Source: Sulfurovum sp.
GTDB taxonomy: Bacteria; Campylobacterota; Campylobacteria; Campylobacterales; Sulfurovaceae
Assembly (NCBI GenBank): GCA_003978395.1
Contig: QNZV01000037.1
Coordinates: 1 to 9,135 of the forward strand
Length of the DNA: 9,135 nucleotides
Reading direction: 5' to 3'
A model generated the notes under the pieces. That model saw nothing but the letters and a program-made list of their open reading frames with translations. It made no database searches and had not been told where the DNA came from. This document shows positions 1 to 6,880 of this stretch, in pieces (positions within the stretch are counted from its first letter, which is position 1; the number at the start of each line of letters is the position of its first letter). A program made the translations under genes and the position numbers.

Positions 1-366
1 GACATTGCTGCTAGAGGAATTGACATACCTGAACTTCAAATGGTTATAAACTATGAACTACCTGAAGGCACCGATGATTTTACCCATAGAGTAGGACGAA
101 CAGGACGGGCTCAACATAAAGGTTCAGTTATCTCTCTTTTAACCATTCATGACTACAACACTTTTTCTAAAATAGAAAAAGATTTAAGATTAAATATCAA
201 ACGTGAAATTTATCAAGGTTTTGAACTAACCGATAAGCAACCCAGACAGAAACGACCTGTAAAAAAAACACTGAGAGAGAAAAAGGGGTATATAGATTAC
301 GATAAGAAACGAAAATATACCTATGCAGCTCAAAAAAAGAAAAAATCTGAACAGAAAAAGAAATAG
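1..366 (+). CDS. DEAD-box RNA helicase, RhlE-like, C-terminal fragment (5' end outside window)
   Basis: The reading frame is open from base 1, so only the last 121 residues of an ATP-dependent RNA helicase are present. Helicase motif V (DIAARGIDIPEL, residues 1-12 of the fragment) and motif VI (HRVGRTGRA, near residue 30) are intact; these are the RNA- and ATP-contacting motifs of the second RecA-like domain. After the helicase core comes a tail of about 50 residues that is very rich in Lys and Arg and ends in lysine runs. This fits the RhlE branch of DEAD-box proteins, whose basic tails hold structured RNA. Known roles of the family are ribosome assembly and RNA remodelling or decay. Motifs I-III lie outside the window, so RhlE rather than DeaD or another paralogue is inferred from motif wording and the short basic tail. 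No terminator hairpin follows the stop codon. Confidence 0.95.
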   Translation, partial: DIAARGIDIPELQMVINYELPEGTDDFTHRVGRTGRAQHKGSVISLLTIHDYNTFSKIEKDLRLNIKREIYQGFELTDKQPRQKRPVKKTLREKKGYIDYDKKRKYTYAAQKKKKSEQKKK

Positions 367-395
367 CAATTATTAATTTCTTTATAAAATTTTAA

Positions 396-404
396 TGGTA
401 AAAT
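396..404 (+). promoter_or_regulatory. Probable extended -10 promoter element for argF
   Basis: TGG followed by TAAAAT forms an extended -10 element (TGn-TANAAT type) in AT-rich DNA. Sigma-70 promoters of Campylobacterota rely on the -10 element and often lack a clear -35. Transcription would begin near 411, giving a leader of about 47 nt before the argF start preferred here (458). A second -10-like string (TATAAAAT, 383-390) lies just upstream. The call rests on sequence pattern alone. Confidence 0.4.
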
Positions 405-457
405 AGCTTCCTCATTTTACGATGTATTTAACTATAAATAAATTAGTATTCAATTCC

Positions 458-1381
458 ATGAGACATTTTTTAAGTCTAAAAGATTTTACCAAAACTGAAC
501 TTTTAGAGATGATTACACTCGCTCAAAAAATAAAAGCCCAAACAAAGATGAAACATTTTGTACCCTATATGGAGCATCAAACACTTGGAATGATTTTTGA
601 AAAAAGCTCTACTAGAACCCGTGTCAGTTTTGAGACAGGAATCTACCAACTTGGGGGAGTTGGTCTATTTTTATCGTCCAATGATATACAACTTGGTCGT
701 GGCGAACCAATGAAGGATACAGCTAGAGTAATTAGTCGTATGCTCGATATGGTTATGATTCGTACCTTTGAACAGAGTAAGCTTGAAGAGTTTGCAAAAT
801 ACTCTAAAGTACCTGTGATTAATGGATTAACCGACTCTTACCATCCCGTTCAAATTATGACTGATTACCTAACTCTAATAGAGTGTGGCATTGAAACTCC
901 TATTGTAGCCTATGTAGGGGATGGAAACAACATCACTCACTCATGGTTAATGCTTTCTGCTATCTTAGGTTTTGAACTTAGAGTTGCTACTCCTAATAAA
1001 TATGCTTGTGACCCAGAAATTGTTCAAGAGGCATTAGAGTTGGCAAAAAAAACGAATGCAAAAATCTCCTTTAGCTCTGACCCAAAAGTAGCTGTAGAGG
1101 GTGCAAATGTAGTAACTACAGACACATGGGTTTCTATGGGGCAAGAAGATGAGAAAGAGGAACGGCTTGAAGCTTTTAAAGGGTATATTGTAGATGAAGA
1201 GCTTATGTCTTTAGCTCAAGAAGATGCTCTGTTTTTACACTGTCTCCCTGCTTATCGTGACTATGAAGTTAGTGAAGAGACCTTTGAAAAACATGCTGAT
1301 GTTATATTTTTAGAAGCAGAAAATCGGCTACATGCTCAAAAAGGAATAATGGTTTGGCTAGACCAACATCGAAATAGTTGA
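458..1381 (+). CDS. argF: Ornithine carbamoyltransferase, anabolic
   Basis: This cytoplasmic enzyme makes citrulline from ornithine and carbamoyl phosphate in arginine biosynthesis. At 307 residues it has normal family length. The carbamoyl-phosphate loop STRTR is at 51-55, HPVQ at 129-132 (the family HPxQ motif), GDGNN at 154-158, the ornithine-binding DTWVSMG at 222-228, and HCLPAYR, carrying the catalytic cysteine, at 261-267. The frame is open to an ATG at 422, which would add 12 residues (MYLTINKLVFNS). The ATG at 458 is preferred because ArgF proteins of this lineage begin with MRHFL and the added stretch has no domain role. Neither start has a convincing Shine-Dalgarno sequence, so the start is the least certain part. 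hemN follows after 63 nt with its own promoter-like element, so co-transcription is possible but not required. Confidence 0.96.
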   Translation: MRHFLSLKDFTKTELLEMITLAQKIKAQTKMKHFVPYMEHQTLGMIFEKSSTRTRVSFETGIYQLGGVGLFLSSNDIQLGRGEPMKDTARVISRMLDMVMIRTFEQSKLEEFAKYSKVPVINGLTDSYHPVQIMTDYLTLIECGIETPIVAYVGDGNNITHSWLMLSAILGFELRVATPNKYACDPEIVQEALELAKKTNAKISFSSDPKVAVEGANVVTTDTWVSMGQEDEKEERLEAFKGYIVDEELMSLAQEDALFLHCLPAYRDYEVSEETFEKHADVIFLEAENRLHAQKGIMVWLDQHRNS

Positions 1382-1413
1382 TAAAAGACAATTAAAGATA
1401 CGTTTAGTTACGC

Positions 1414-1419
1414 TAATAT
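1414..1419 (+). promoter_or_regulatory. Candidate -10 element for hemN
   Basis: TAATAT lies 25 nt before the hemN start in the 63-nt gap after argF. Transcription from it would start near 1426, just before the AGGA ribosome binding site at 1431-1434. No -35 match is evident. It could allow hemN to be expressed apart from argF, but read-through from argF is equally possible. Confidence 0.3.
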
Positions 1420-1444
1420 AAACACAAAAAAGGAAAAAGATTAA

Positions 1445-2812
1445 ATGAGTAATATAGACTTTGAGAAGTTCTCAAAATATTCTAAACCAGGACCTAGATA
1501 TACCTCGTATCCAACAGCATTAGAGTTTAATAATAATTTTAAATATGAGAGGTATCTTAGTTTTTTAGATAATTCTACAGAGAAGATTTCACTATATATT
1601 CACTTGCCATTTTGTCGCTCTGCGTGTTATTTTTGTGGTTGTAATGTCGTTTTTACCTCTAAAGAGGATAAACTTAGCCGTTATATTGAGTATCTAAAAA
1701 AAGAGATAGATATTTTAGCACAACATATTGATACCTCACGTGAAGTAATTCAATTTCACTTTGGTGGGGGAACACCAACCTATTATAAAGCCTTTGAACT
1801 TGATGAGATAGTGAGCTATGTAAAATCAAAGTTTACAAATTGGAGTAGTGAAGCAGAGATATCATGTGAGATTGACCCAAGATATTTTAATGAAGAGCAG
1901 ATGAAAGTGTTTCAGAAGCATGGTTTTAACCGTATCTCTTTTGGAGTACAAGACCTTGATGATAAAGTGCAAAAAGAGATTCATAGAGTACAACCCCTAC
2001 AGCTTACTAAAAATGCTGTAGAGTTAGCACGTAGATATGGGATAAACTCTATTAATACCGATTTTATCTATGGATTGCCCTATCAAACACTTGAAACTTT
2101 TAAGACAACACTGGAACTCTCTACTCAACTAAATCCTGATAGAGTGGCTGTTTTTAACTATGCCCATGTACCTTGGCTTATGAAAACCATGAGAAAATTT
2201 GATGAGACTACCCTCCCTACTCCTGAAGTAAAACTACAAATTTTTCAATACACCATTGATTTTTTTGAAAAGCATGGATATAAAATGGTAGGAATGGACC
2301 ACTTTGCAAAACCTGAAGATGAACTCTTTGGAGCGATAGACAAAGGCGAACTCCATAGAAACTTCCAAGGCTATACTACAAAAGGTGGCTCAAACCTTGT
2401 AGGAATTGGACTTACAAGTATTGGCGAGGGTAGTCGATATTACGCTCAAAATACAAAAGATATGAAACTCTACGAAGAGGCACTCGATGCAGGTAGACTT
2501 CCTTTTGAACGAGGTGTAGAGCTGGATGATGATGATTTTTTAAGAAAATCTGTTATTATGGAGCTTATGGCAAACTTTTCCATTGATATGAGTCGTGTAG
2601 AAGAGGAGCATACTATTAAATTTGATGACTATTTTGCCGATGCACTTGATGCACTAAAAGAGTTTGAAGATGCAAATTTAATAACGATAGAGAATAATAA
2701 AATATCTGTAAGTGCTACAGGAACACTCCTTATTAGAAACATTGCCATGCCATTTGATGCCTATATGAAAAAGTATGCTCAGAGCAAAAAAACATTTTCT
2801 AAGACAGTTTAG
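1445..2812 (+). CDS. hemN: Oxygen-independent coproporphyrinogen III oxidase (radical SAM)
   Basis: HemN decarboxylates two propionate side chains of coproporphyrinogen III to give protoporphyrinogen IX without oxygen, using S-adenosylmethionine. It acts in the cytoplasm in heme biosynthesis. At 455 residues it has family length. The N-terminal KPGPRYTSYPT (about 14-24) is typical of true HemN. The iron-sulfur motif C57-x3-C61-x2-C64-x-C66 is complete, including the fourth cysteine that separates HemN from most radical SAM proteins. GGGTPT (107-112) is the SAM-contacting segment. The C-terminal HemN domain runs to the end (SATGTLLIRNIAMPFDAY region). These features argue for genuine HemN rather than the HemW heme chaperone, which is shorter. 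AGGA at 1431-1434, 10 nt before ATG, serves as ribosome binding site. The Fe-S protein gene follows after 98 nt that hold two palindromes. Confidence 0.97.
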   Translation: MSNIDFEKFSKYSKPGPRYTSYPTALEFNNNFKYERYLSFLDNSTEKISLYIHLPFCRSACYFCGCNVVFTSKEDKLSRYIEYLKKEIDILAQHIDTSREVIQFHFGGGTPTYYKAFELDEIVSYVKSKFTNWSSEAEISCEIDPRYFNEEQMKVFQKHGFNRISFGVQDLDDKVQKEIHRVQPLQLTKNAVELARRYGINSINTDFIYGLPYQTLETFKTTLELSTQLNPDRVAVFNYAHVPWLMKTMRKFDETTLPTPEVKLQIFQYTIDFFEKHGYKMVGMDHFAKPEDELFGAIDKGELHRNFQGYTTKGGSNLVGIGLTSIGEGSRYYAQNTKDMKLYEEALDAGRLPFERGVELDDDDFLRKSVIMELMANFSIDMSRVEEEHTIKFDDYFADALDALKEFEDANLITIENNKISVSATGTLLIRNIAMPFDAYMKKYAQSKKTFSKTV

Positions 2813-2832
2813 GTATATTCAAAAATACGTAG

Positions 2833-2852
2833 AGTGTAATTACTATTACACT
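2833..2852. repeat. Perfect 8-4-8 palindrome A (candidate operator or repeat unit)
   Basis: AGTGTAAT-TACT-ATTACACT is a perfect inverted repeat 20 nt after the hemN stop. An outer GTAG (2829-2832) and CTAC (2855-2858) extend the symmetry across a 2-nt bulge. Its core reads TGTAA-N6-TTACA, which resembles Crp/Fnr-type dyads, and also TGTAAT-N4-ATTACA, the same layout as recalled for the Campylobacter CmeR operator. No T-run follows, so it is not a standard intrinsic terminator. It would cover the -35 region of the candidate promoter at 2860-2868. Confidence 0.6.
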
Positions 2853-2859
2853 ATCTACA

Positions 2860-2868
2860 TAATATAAA
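2860..2868 (+). promoter_or_regulatory. Candidate -10 region for the GlcF-like gene
   Basis: TAATATAAA contains two overlapping -10-like hexamers (TAATAT at 2860-2865, TATAAA at 2863-2868) placed between the two palindromes. A start site near 2872-2876 would fall at the left edge of palindrome B, and palindrome A would sit at the -35 position. This layout is typical of a regulated promoter, but the region is AT-rich and -10-like strings are common in it. Confidence 0.35.
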
Positions 2869-2874
2869 TATAAA

Positions 2875-2894
2875 GGTGTGATAGCAATCACACC
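2875..2894. repeat. Perfect 8-4-8 palindrome B (candidate operator or repeat unit)
   Basis: GGTGTGAT-AGCA-ATCACACC is a second perfect inverted repeat of the same length and layout as the one at 2833-2852, differing from it at only two positions per arm. Its core TGTGA-N6-TCACA is identical to the enterobacterial CRP consensus half-sites and spacing. It ends 16 nt before the preferred start of the GlcF-like gene. CTAC follows directly, as it follows the first palindrome after 2 nt. In RNA it would form a stable 8-bp stem in the 5' leader. Confidence 0.6.
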
Positions 2895-2910
2895 CTACAG
2901 TGAGAAAACA

Positions 2911-4218
2911 ATGACAAAAAAAGTAGAAGAGATATTTAATTTCCAAGAGACAACTGATGATTGTGTGATGTGTGGGAAGTGTATTCCTGTTTGTACCATC
3001 CACCAAGTAAATGCCGATGAAGTAACCTCTCCAAGAGGTTTTATTCAACTCTTAGGTCAATATCAACAAGGTAATTTAGAACTCGATAAAGATGCCAAGA
3101 ATATTTTTGAAAGTTGTTTTTTATGTACCAACTGCGTAGATGTATGCCCTAATTCCCTACCAACCGATATGGTTATAGAAGAGGTTCGAGCTGATATAGC
3201 TGATAAATTTGGAATTGCATGGTTTAAAAAAGGAATCTTTTATCTATTAGAGCATCGTAAAGTAATGGACATTGTCATGAAATTTGGATTTATGTTCAAA
3301 ACCTGTGCCTTGGCTCAAGATGAAAAAGATAGAGGATTACGAGCAAGATTTTCATTTCCTATGGTCAAAAAAGGGAGACTGCTTCCATCTATGTCAAAAA
3401 TCAGTTTTTTAAATTCTCAACCTGAAGAGATTTTAGCTCCGAAACAAGATAAACCAAACATGCGTGTAGCTCTCTTTATTGGGTGTTTAGCAAACTATAA
3501 TTATGTAGGAATAGGAGATAGTCTAGTAGAGATTTTAAAAGAGTTAAATATAGATATTTTTATTCCAAAAGAGCAACTCTGTTGTGGAGCACCTGCATAT
3601 TTTACAGGGGCAGTTGATTCTGTTGAGCGTATGACAAAAGCCAATATTGAATATTTTGAAAGCTTTATGGATGAGTGCGATGCCATGCTGATTCCAGAAG
3701 CCACTTGTTCGGCAATGGTCAAACATGATTGGCAAGTCTTTTTCAAAAATCATAATATGCCAGAGTGGGAGGCAAGAGCCAAAAAAGTAGCCGAAAAGAT
3801 ATTTATGGCTACAGAGTGGCTAGATGACAATACCGAGCTTCAAGCACTGCTTAAGACAAAAGGAACATTTGATACCTCTGTAACCTACCATGACCCATGC
3901 CATGCAAAAAAGGTGCAAAATATTTACAAACAACCACGGAATCTACTTGCTCCAAACTATCCAATGATAGAGATGAGCGATTCAGACAGATGTTGTGGAT
4001 TTGGTGGGGTTACCATGCAGACAGAGAAATTTCATTTTGCAGAGTTAGCAGGAAAACCAAAATCAGCAATGATTAAAGAGACAAAAGCCCATTATGTAAG
4101 TGCTGAATGTTCTGCTTGTAGAGTACAGTTGAGTGAAGCATTAAACAATGCAGAGGTAGAGACAATCTTTAAAAATCCATTGGAGTTGATTGCAGAGGCG
4201 TTAAAGAAAGAGTCATAG
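2911..4218 (+). CDS. GlcF-like Fe-S protein with two [4Fe-4S] motifs and two CCG domains
   Basis: A 435-residue cytoplasmic protein of the GlcF/LutA/HdrB-like (Fe-S) oxidoreductase group, which passes electrons from a partner flavin dehydrogenase. The N-terminal ferredoxin domain has two complete CxxCxxCxxxC motifs (C18, 21, 24, 28 and C69, 72, 75, 79, the latter followed by Pro). Two CCG modules follow: C192...C224-C225-G...C266, and C330 (DPCH)...C361-C362-G...C400xxC403. This order matches the iron-sulfur subunit of glycolate or lactate oxidase. No GlcD- or LutB-type partner is nearby, so the substrate is unknown. Start: ATG 2911 is chosen because the GTG at 2878 has its only AAGG directly against it and would place palindrome B inside the gene. 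Close spacing to hemN suggests related low-oxygen or redox control. The 3' end lies 4 bp from the convergent ATPase gene. Confidence 0.9.
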   Translation: MTKKVEEIFNFQETTDDCVMCGKCIPVCTIHQVNADEVTSPRGFIQLLGQYQQGNLELDKDAKNIFESCFLCTNCVDVCPNSLPTDMVIEEVRADIADKFGIAWFKKGIFYLLEHRKVMDIVMKFGFMFKTCALAQDEKDRGLRARFSFPMVKKGRLLPSMSKISFLNSQPEEILAPKQDKPNMRVALFIGCLANYNYVGIGDSLVEILKELNIDIFIPKEQLCCGAPAYFTGAVDSVERMTKANIEYFESFMDECDAMLIPEATCSAMVKHDWQVFFKNHNMPEWEARAKKVAEKIFMATEWLDDNTELQALLKTKGTFDTSVTYHDPCHAKKVQNIYKQPRNLLAPNYPMIEMSDSDRCCGFGGVTMQTEKFHFAELAGKPKSAMIKETKAHYVSAECSACRVQLSEALNNAEVETIFKNPLELIAEALKKES

Positions 4219-4222
4219 AGTA

Positions 4223-4915
4223 CTAAACTCCACTAAAAACACCATCATCTACCAACCTAACCGAAGTTCCAAAATACTCATTGAGATTGCTTTCATTGAA
4301 GAATTTTTTAGAGCCTCCTTTAAAACCAATTGCTCCATTTTTAATATAGATAATATCATAACCCAAATGATAAGCTAGGTTTAAATCGTGGGTAATGATG
4401 ATTTTGGAGGGTAAAATATTTGATTTGAGAAGAGCGTATATATCTCTACTTTTTTGTGGGTCCAAGTTTGCTGTGGGTTCATCAAAAATAGTTATTTTCG
4501 CATTATGTAAAATAGCTGTTGCCAACATAGTAAGCTGTTGCTCTCCAGAGCTTAACTCTTTACAAGGCTTATTTTTTAGATGCTCTAACTCCAAAAGTTT
4601 TAGCATATTTTTTGACTCTAATAGCGAGTGTAGTTTACTTAGATTGAGATACTCATCCAAGGTAATATACTCATCAAATATCTCTAGTTTAGCAGGAATA
4701 TAGTTTATAAGTTTGGTTCTTATTTTACTCTCTATTTTATTTATATTTTTCCCTTGTAGAGTTACATTTGTCGAAAAAGTAATTCCACTAAGGAGTTTAG
4801 CCAATGTGGACTTACCTGCACCGTTTGAGCCTAAAATAATAAAGTTTTCTCTATTTTTTAGCTCAAAGTTTATATTTTTTAAAATATTAGAGCTGTAATT
4901 TTCTATTTTTAACAT
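4223..4915 (-). CDS. ABC transporter ATP-binding protein, orphan, Q-loop Gln replaced
   Basis: A 230-residue ATPase subunit that would power an inner-membrane importer. Visible motifs are Walker A GSNGAGKST (29-37), signature LSSGEQQ (121-127), Walker B ITIFDEP (141-147, with catalytic E146), the D-loop NLD (150-152) and the H-loop H176 (ITHD). It resembles the FecE/BtuD/FhuC class of iron- or corrinoid-importer ATPases and is slightly shorter than usual. At the Q-loop the family's Gln is replaced: the sequence reads YIPAK (72-76). It lies 68 nt downstream of the TonB-dependent receptor on the same strand, consistent with one operon for outer- and inner-membrane import, but no permease or periplasmic binding protein gene is in the window. 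A purine-rich GAAAGAGA just before the ATG may serve as ribosome binding site. No terminator is seen at its 3' end. Confidence 0.9.
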   Translation of the reverse strand: MLKIENYSSNILKNINFELKNRENFIILGSNGAGKSTLAKLLSGITFSTNVTLQGKNINKIESKIRTKLINYIPAKLEIFDEYITLDEYLNLSKLHSLLESKNMLKLLELEHLKNKPCKELSSGEQQLTMLATAILHNAKITIFDEPTANLDPQKSRDIYALLKSNILPSKIIITHDLNLAYHLGYDIIYIKNGAIGFKGGSKKFFNESNLNEYFGTSVRLVDDGVFSGV

Positions 4916-4941
4916 GATTATCTCTTTCTATTAATATATTG

Positions 4942-4968
4942 ACTCTCACATTTTTGAAATATGAGAGT
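4942..4968 (-). other. Hairpin between receptor and ATPase genes
   Basis: ACTCTCA (4942-4948) pairs with TGAGAGT (4962-4968), and after one C/A mismatch ATTT (4950-4953) pairs with AAAT (4957-4960), leaving a 3-nt loop. The stem sits in the 68-nt gap after the receptor stop codon. No U-run follows in the direction of transcription, so full termination is unlikely. A partial terminator or an RNA-processing and stability element that lowers ATPase expression relative to the receptor is plausible. Confidence 0.45.
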
Positions 4969-4983
4969 ATTCAGAGTGACATT

Positions 4984-6843
4984 TTAATATGTTAATTTAA
5001 CTCCTGCATAAACGGCTCTTGGGCTACTTGCGTAACCATTAACTGTTTGGTAATATTTATCTGTAATGTTATCAACTTTTCCATAAACACTCATATTTTT
5101 GTTTACTTCATAGTTGGCTGTAAAATTAGCAACCGTATATTTTCCTGTCTGTTGCCCCTGTTTATTGGCTTGGTCAAAACGCTCCCCAATATAAGTACCA
5201 TTAAGACCTAGATGAACATCTTCAATACCATAATAATCAACAGCAAATTTAAATGTCTCTTTTGCTCTTCGTGCTAACTCTTGACCTTTGGTATTTTTTG
5301 CATCTAAATTGGTGTAGTTTAGAGAGACTAATACATCATCATTAACTTCTGTTTGGTAAGCTACTTCAATCCCTTTTAATTTAGAGTCTCCTTCTATATT
5401 CTGATAACCTCCTCCAATATACGTTCCATCTGCATCATATTTTGCTTTGTAATCAATCATCTTTTTGATACTATTATTAAAGTAAGTTACTTTCACATCT
5501 TTATATCCTATGGTTACATCATACCCTTTTGTATCCTCTGGTGTTAGATTTGCATTTCCTGAATAAGGGTCAAATAGATTATAATGAGTAGGTACATTAT
5601 ATCCAGTACCGTAGTTAGCAGAAGTAGTTAAACCTTCAATTGCTGAATGAATATGCTTAACTCCTATTTTACCTGTTGTCTTGTTATCAAATTTATTGTA
5701 GTTATCGTGTCTTATAGATTCTGTTAATAGGGTTGTTCCCCCCATTAAACCTTCAAACTTATTACTATTGGTTAAGAACAAAGCTTTATTATTATATTTC
5801 TTCTTAATAAAGTTTTTATCTTCAAAACTTTTATACTCTCCACCCCAAACAACAAAATTCTCTTTTCCATAAGGAACTTTTGAGGTTAATCCATACTCTT
5901 TTGTTTCGCCATCAAAATTTTTAGAGAATGCAGATTGAGGATAGTAACGACTAAAGGTTGATTTCTTTGCAAAAATATCTACTTCGTTAAAGCTATCTAC
6001 ATGATTAAAGTTTACAGAACTTAATTTTGTTTTGCTTTTTGCATCATATTGGCTATTAGGATTAAAAGCAAAGGTTTTAGGGTCATAGGCATCAGCTTGA
6101 GTCGAAGAGTCATTAATAATATGTGTAAAATCTAGTTTATTGGTTGCATTAATTTGAAACCCTGCTTGTAGGTTGGTACTTTTATTACTGTATCCATCAT
6201 CTTCAAGGTTTTCTAATTTAGAAGCTCGTGGAGCAACAGCTGAAAAACCTTTTGTATTAATATTAGTATGCGTTGCTTTTAAATAAAATTTATCATTTTT
6301 ATAAGAGATATTTGCTTGAGATTTAGTTGTATCAAAACTACCAAACTCTTGTGATGCACCAAAGTGTAGACCTTTTTGTGCTTTTTTAGTGATGATATTA
6401 ATCACTCCTGCACTAGCATCAGCTCCCCAAATACCTGATTGAGCCCCTTTGATAACTTCTATCTGTTCAATATCACTAATCATCATATGAGCAAAAGGTG
6501 CTCCTGATAGACCCGAAACATCGTTGTATCGTATTCCATCAATTAAAACCAATGTTCGTTTAGAATCAAATCCTCTTAGATAAATATTACTTGTTTGACC
6601 AATTCCTCCATTTGAATTAAACTCAACCCCTGCTAATGAATTTAGCGCTTCTATAACAGTTGTATAGTGCCGTTCTTCAATCTCTTGTGCTGTAATAATA
6701 TTTATGTTTGATGTTACATCTTGTAACTTTTGATTAGACTTAGTTGCAGAAGTTACTGTAATATCTTCAAGTCTATCCTCTGCAATGAGGTCTGCTGTGA
6801 GCAATAGCGTTGTAATTAGGCTCAGTTTTATTGTGTTGTTCAT
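4984..6843 (-). CDS. BtuB-like TonB-dependent outer-membrane receptor
   Basis: A 619-residue energy-coupled gated porin. Residues 1-21 form a Sec signal peptide (basic start, hydrophobic core, likely cut after IA at 21). A TonB box follows (DITVTS, about 27-32). The plug domain (about 35-155) contains LRGFDSKRTLVLIDGIR and later WGADASAGVINIIT, wording close to the BtuB/CirA plug. The remaining 460 residues alternate as expected for a 22-strand barrel and end YAGVKLTY, a C-terminal aromatic signal for outer-membrane insertion. The terminal segment (DNITDKYYQTVNGY) resembles BtuB, so a corrinoid is a reasonable guess; heme or a siderophore is possible. AAGGGAA, 4 nt before ATG (complement of 6848-6854), is a strong ribosome binding site. 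A small ORF ends 37 nt upstream and the ABC ATPase follows. No riboswitch-sized leader is present. Confidence 0.93.
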   Translation of the reverse strand: MNNTIKLSLITTLLLTADLIAEDRLEDITVTSATKSNQKLQDVTSNINIITAQEIEERHYTTVIEALNSLAGVEFNSNGGIGQTSNIYLRGFDSKRTLVLIDGIRYNDVSGLSGAPFAHMMISDIEQIEVIKGAQSGIWGADASAGVINIITKKAQKGLHFGASQEFGSFDTTKSQANISYKNDKFYLKATHTNINTKGFSAVAPRASKLENLEDDGYSNKSTNLQAGFQINATNKLDFTHIINDSSTQADAYDPKTFAFNPNSQYDAKSKTKLSSVNFNHVDSFNEVDIFAKKSTFSRYYPQSAFSKNFDGETKEYGLTSKVPYGKENFVVWGGEYKSFEDKNFIKKKYNNKALFLTNSNKFEGLMGGTTLLTESIRHDNYNKFDNKTTGKIGVKHIHSAIEGLTTSANYGTGYNVPTHYNLFDPYSGNANLTPEDTKGYDVTIGYKDVKVTYFNNSIKKMIDYKAKYDADGTYIGGGYQNIEGDSKLKGIEVAYQTEVNDDVLVSLNYTNLDAKNTKGQELARRAKETFKFAVDYYGIEDVHLGLNGTYIGERFDQANKQGQQTGKYTVANFTANYEVNKNMSVYGKVDNITDKYYQTVNGYASSPRAVYAGVKLTY

Positions 6844-6880
6844 TTTATTCCCTTATTATTATAATGTTGTATGGTGTAAT

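Noticed and set aside
330..363. A-rich runs at the helicase 3' end as a phase-variable tract
   Set aside because: The runs are interrupted by G and encode the expected lysine tail; slippage would only alter the last few residues.
2829..2858. Palindrome A as an intrinsic terminator of hemN
   Set aside because: The stem is AT-rich and no T-run follows it, so it does not meet the usual form, although a weak role in RNA processing is not excluded.
2878..2910. GTG at 2878 as start of the GlcF-like gene
   Set aside because: The AAGG before it is too close to act as a ribosome binding site, and the added residues are encoded by palindrome B, which looks regulatory.
2851..3048. Minus-strand ORF of 65 codons over the start of the GlcF-like gene
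   Set aside because: It is antisense to a confidently identified gene and its product has no recognisable domain; it is a shadow frame.
3501..3753. Two minus-strand ORFs inside the GlcF-like gene
   Set aside because: Both are antisense shadows of the first CCG module, where the plus strand is clearly coding.
4395..4898. Two plus-strand ORFs across the ABC ATPase
   Set aside because: The minus strand encodes intact Walker A, signature and Walker B motifs here, so these are mirror frames.
6858..6863. TATAAT on the minus strand just before the receptor gene
   Set aside because: It overlaps the ribosome binding site region; a start site from it would leave almost no leader and cut into the Shine-Dalgarno sequence.
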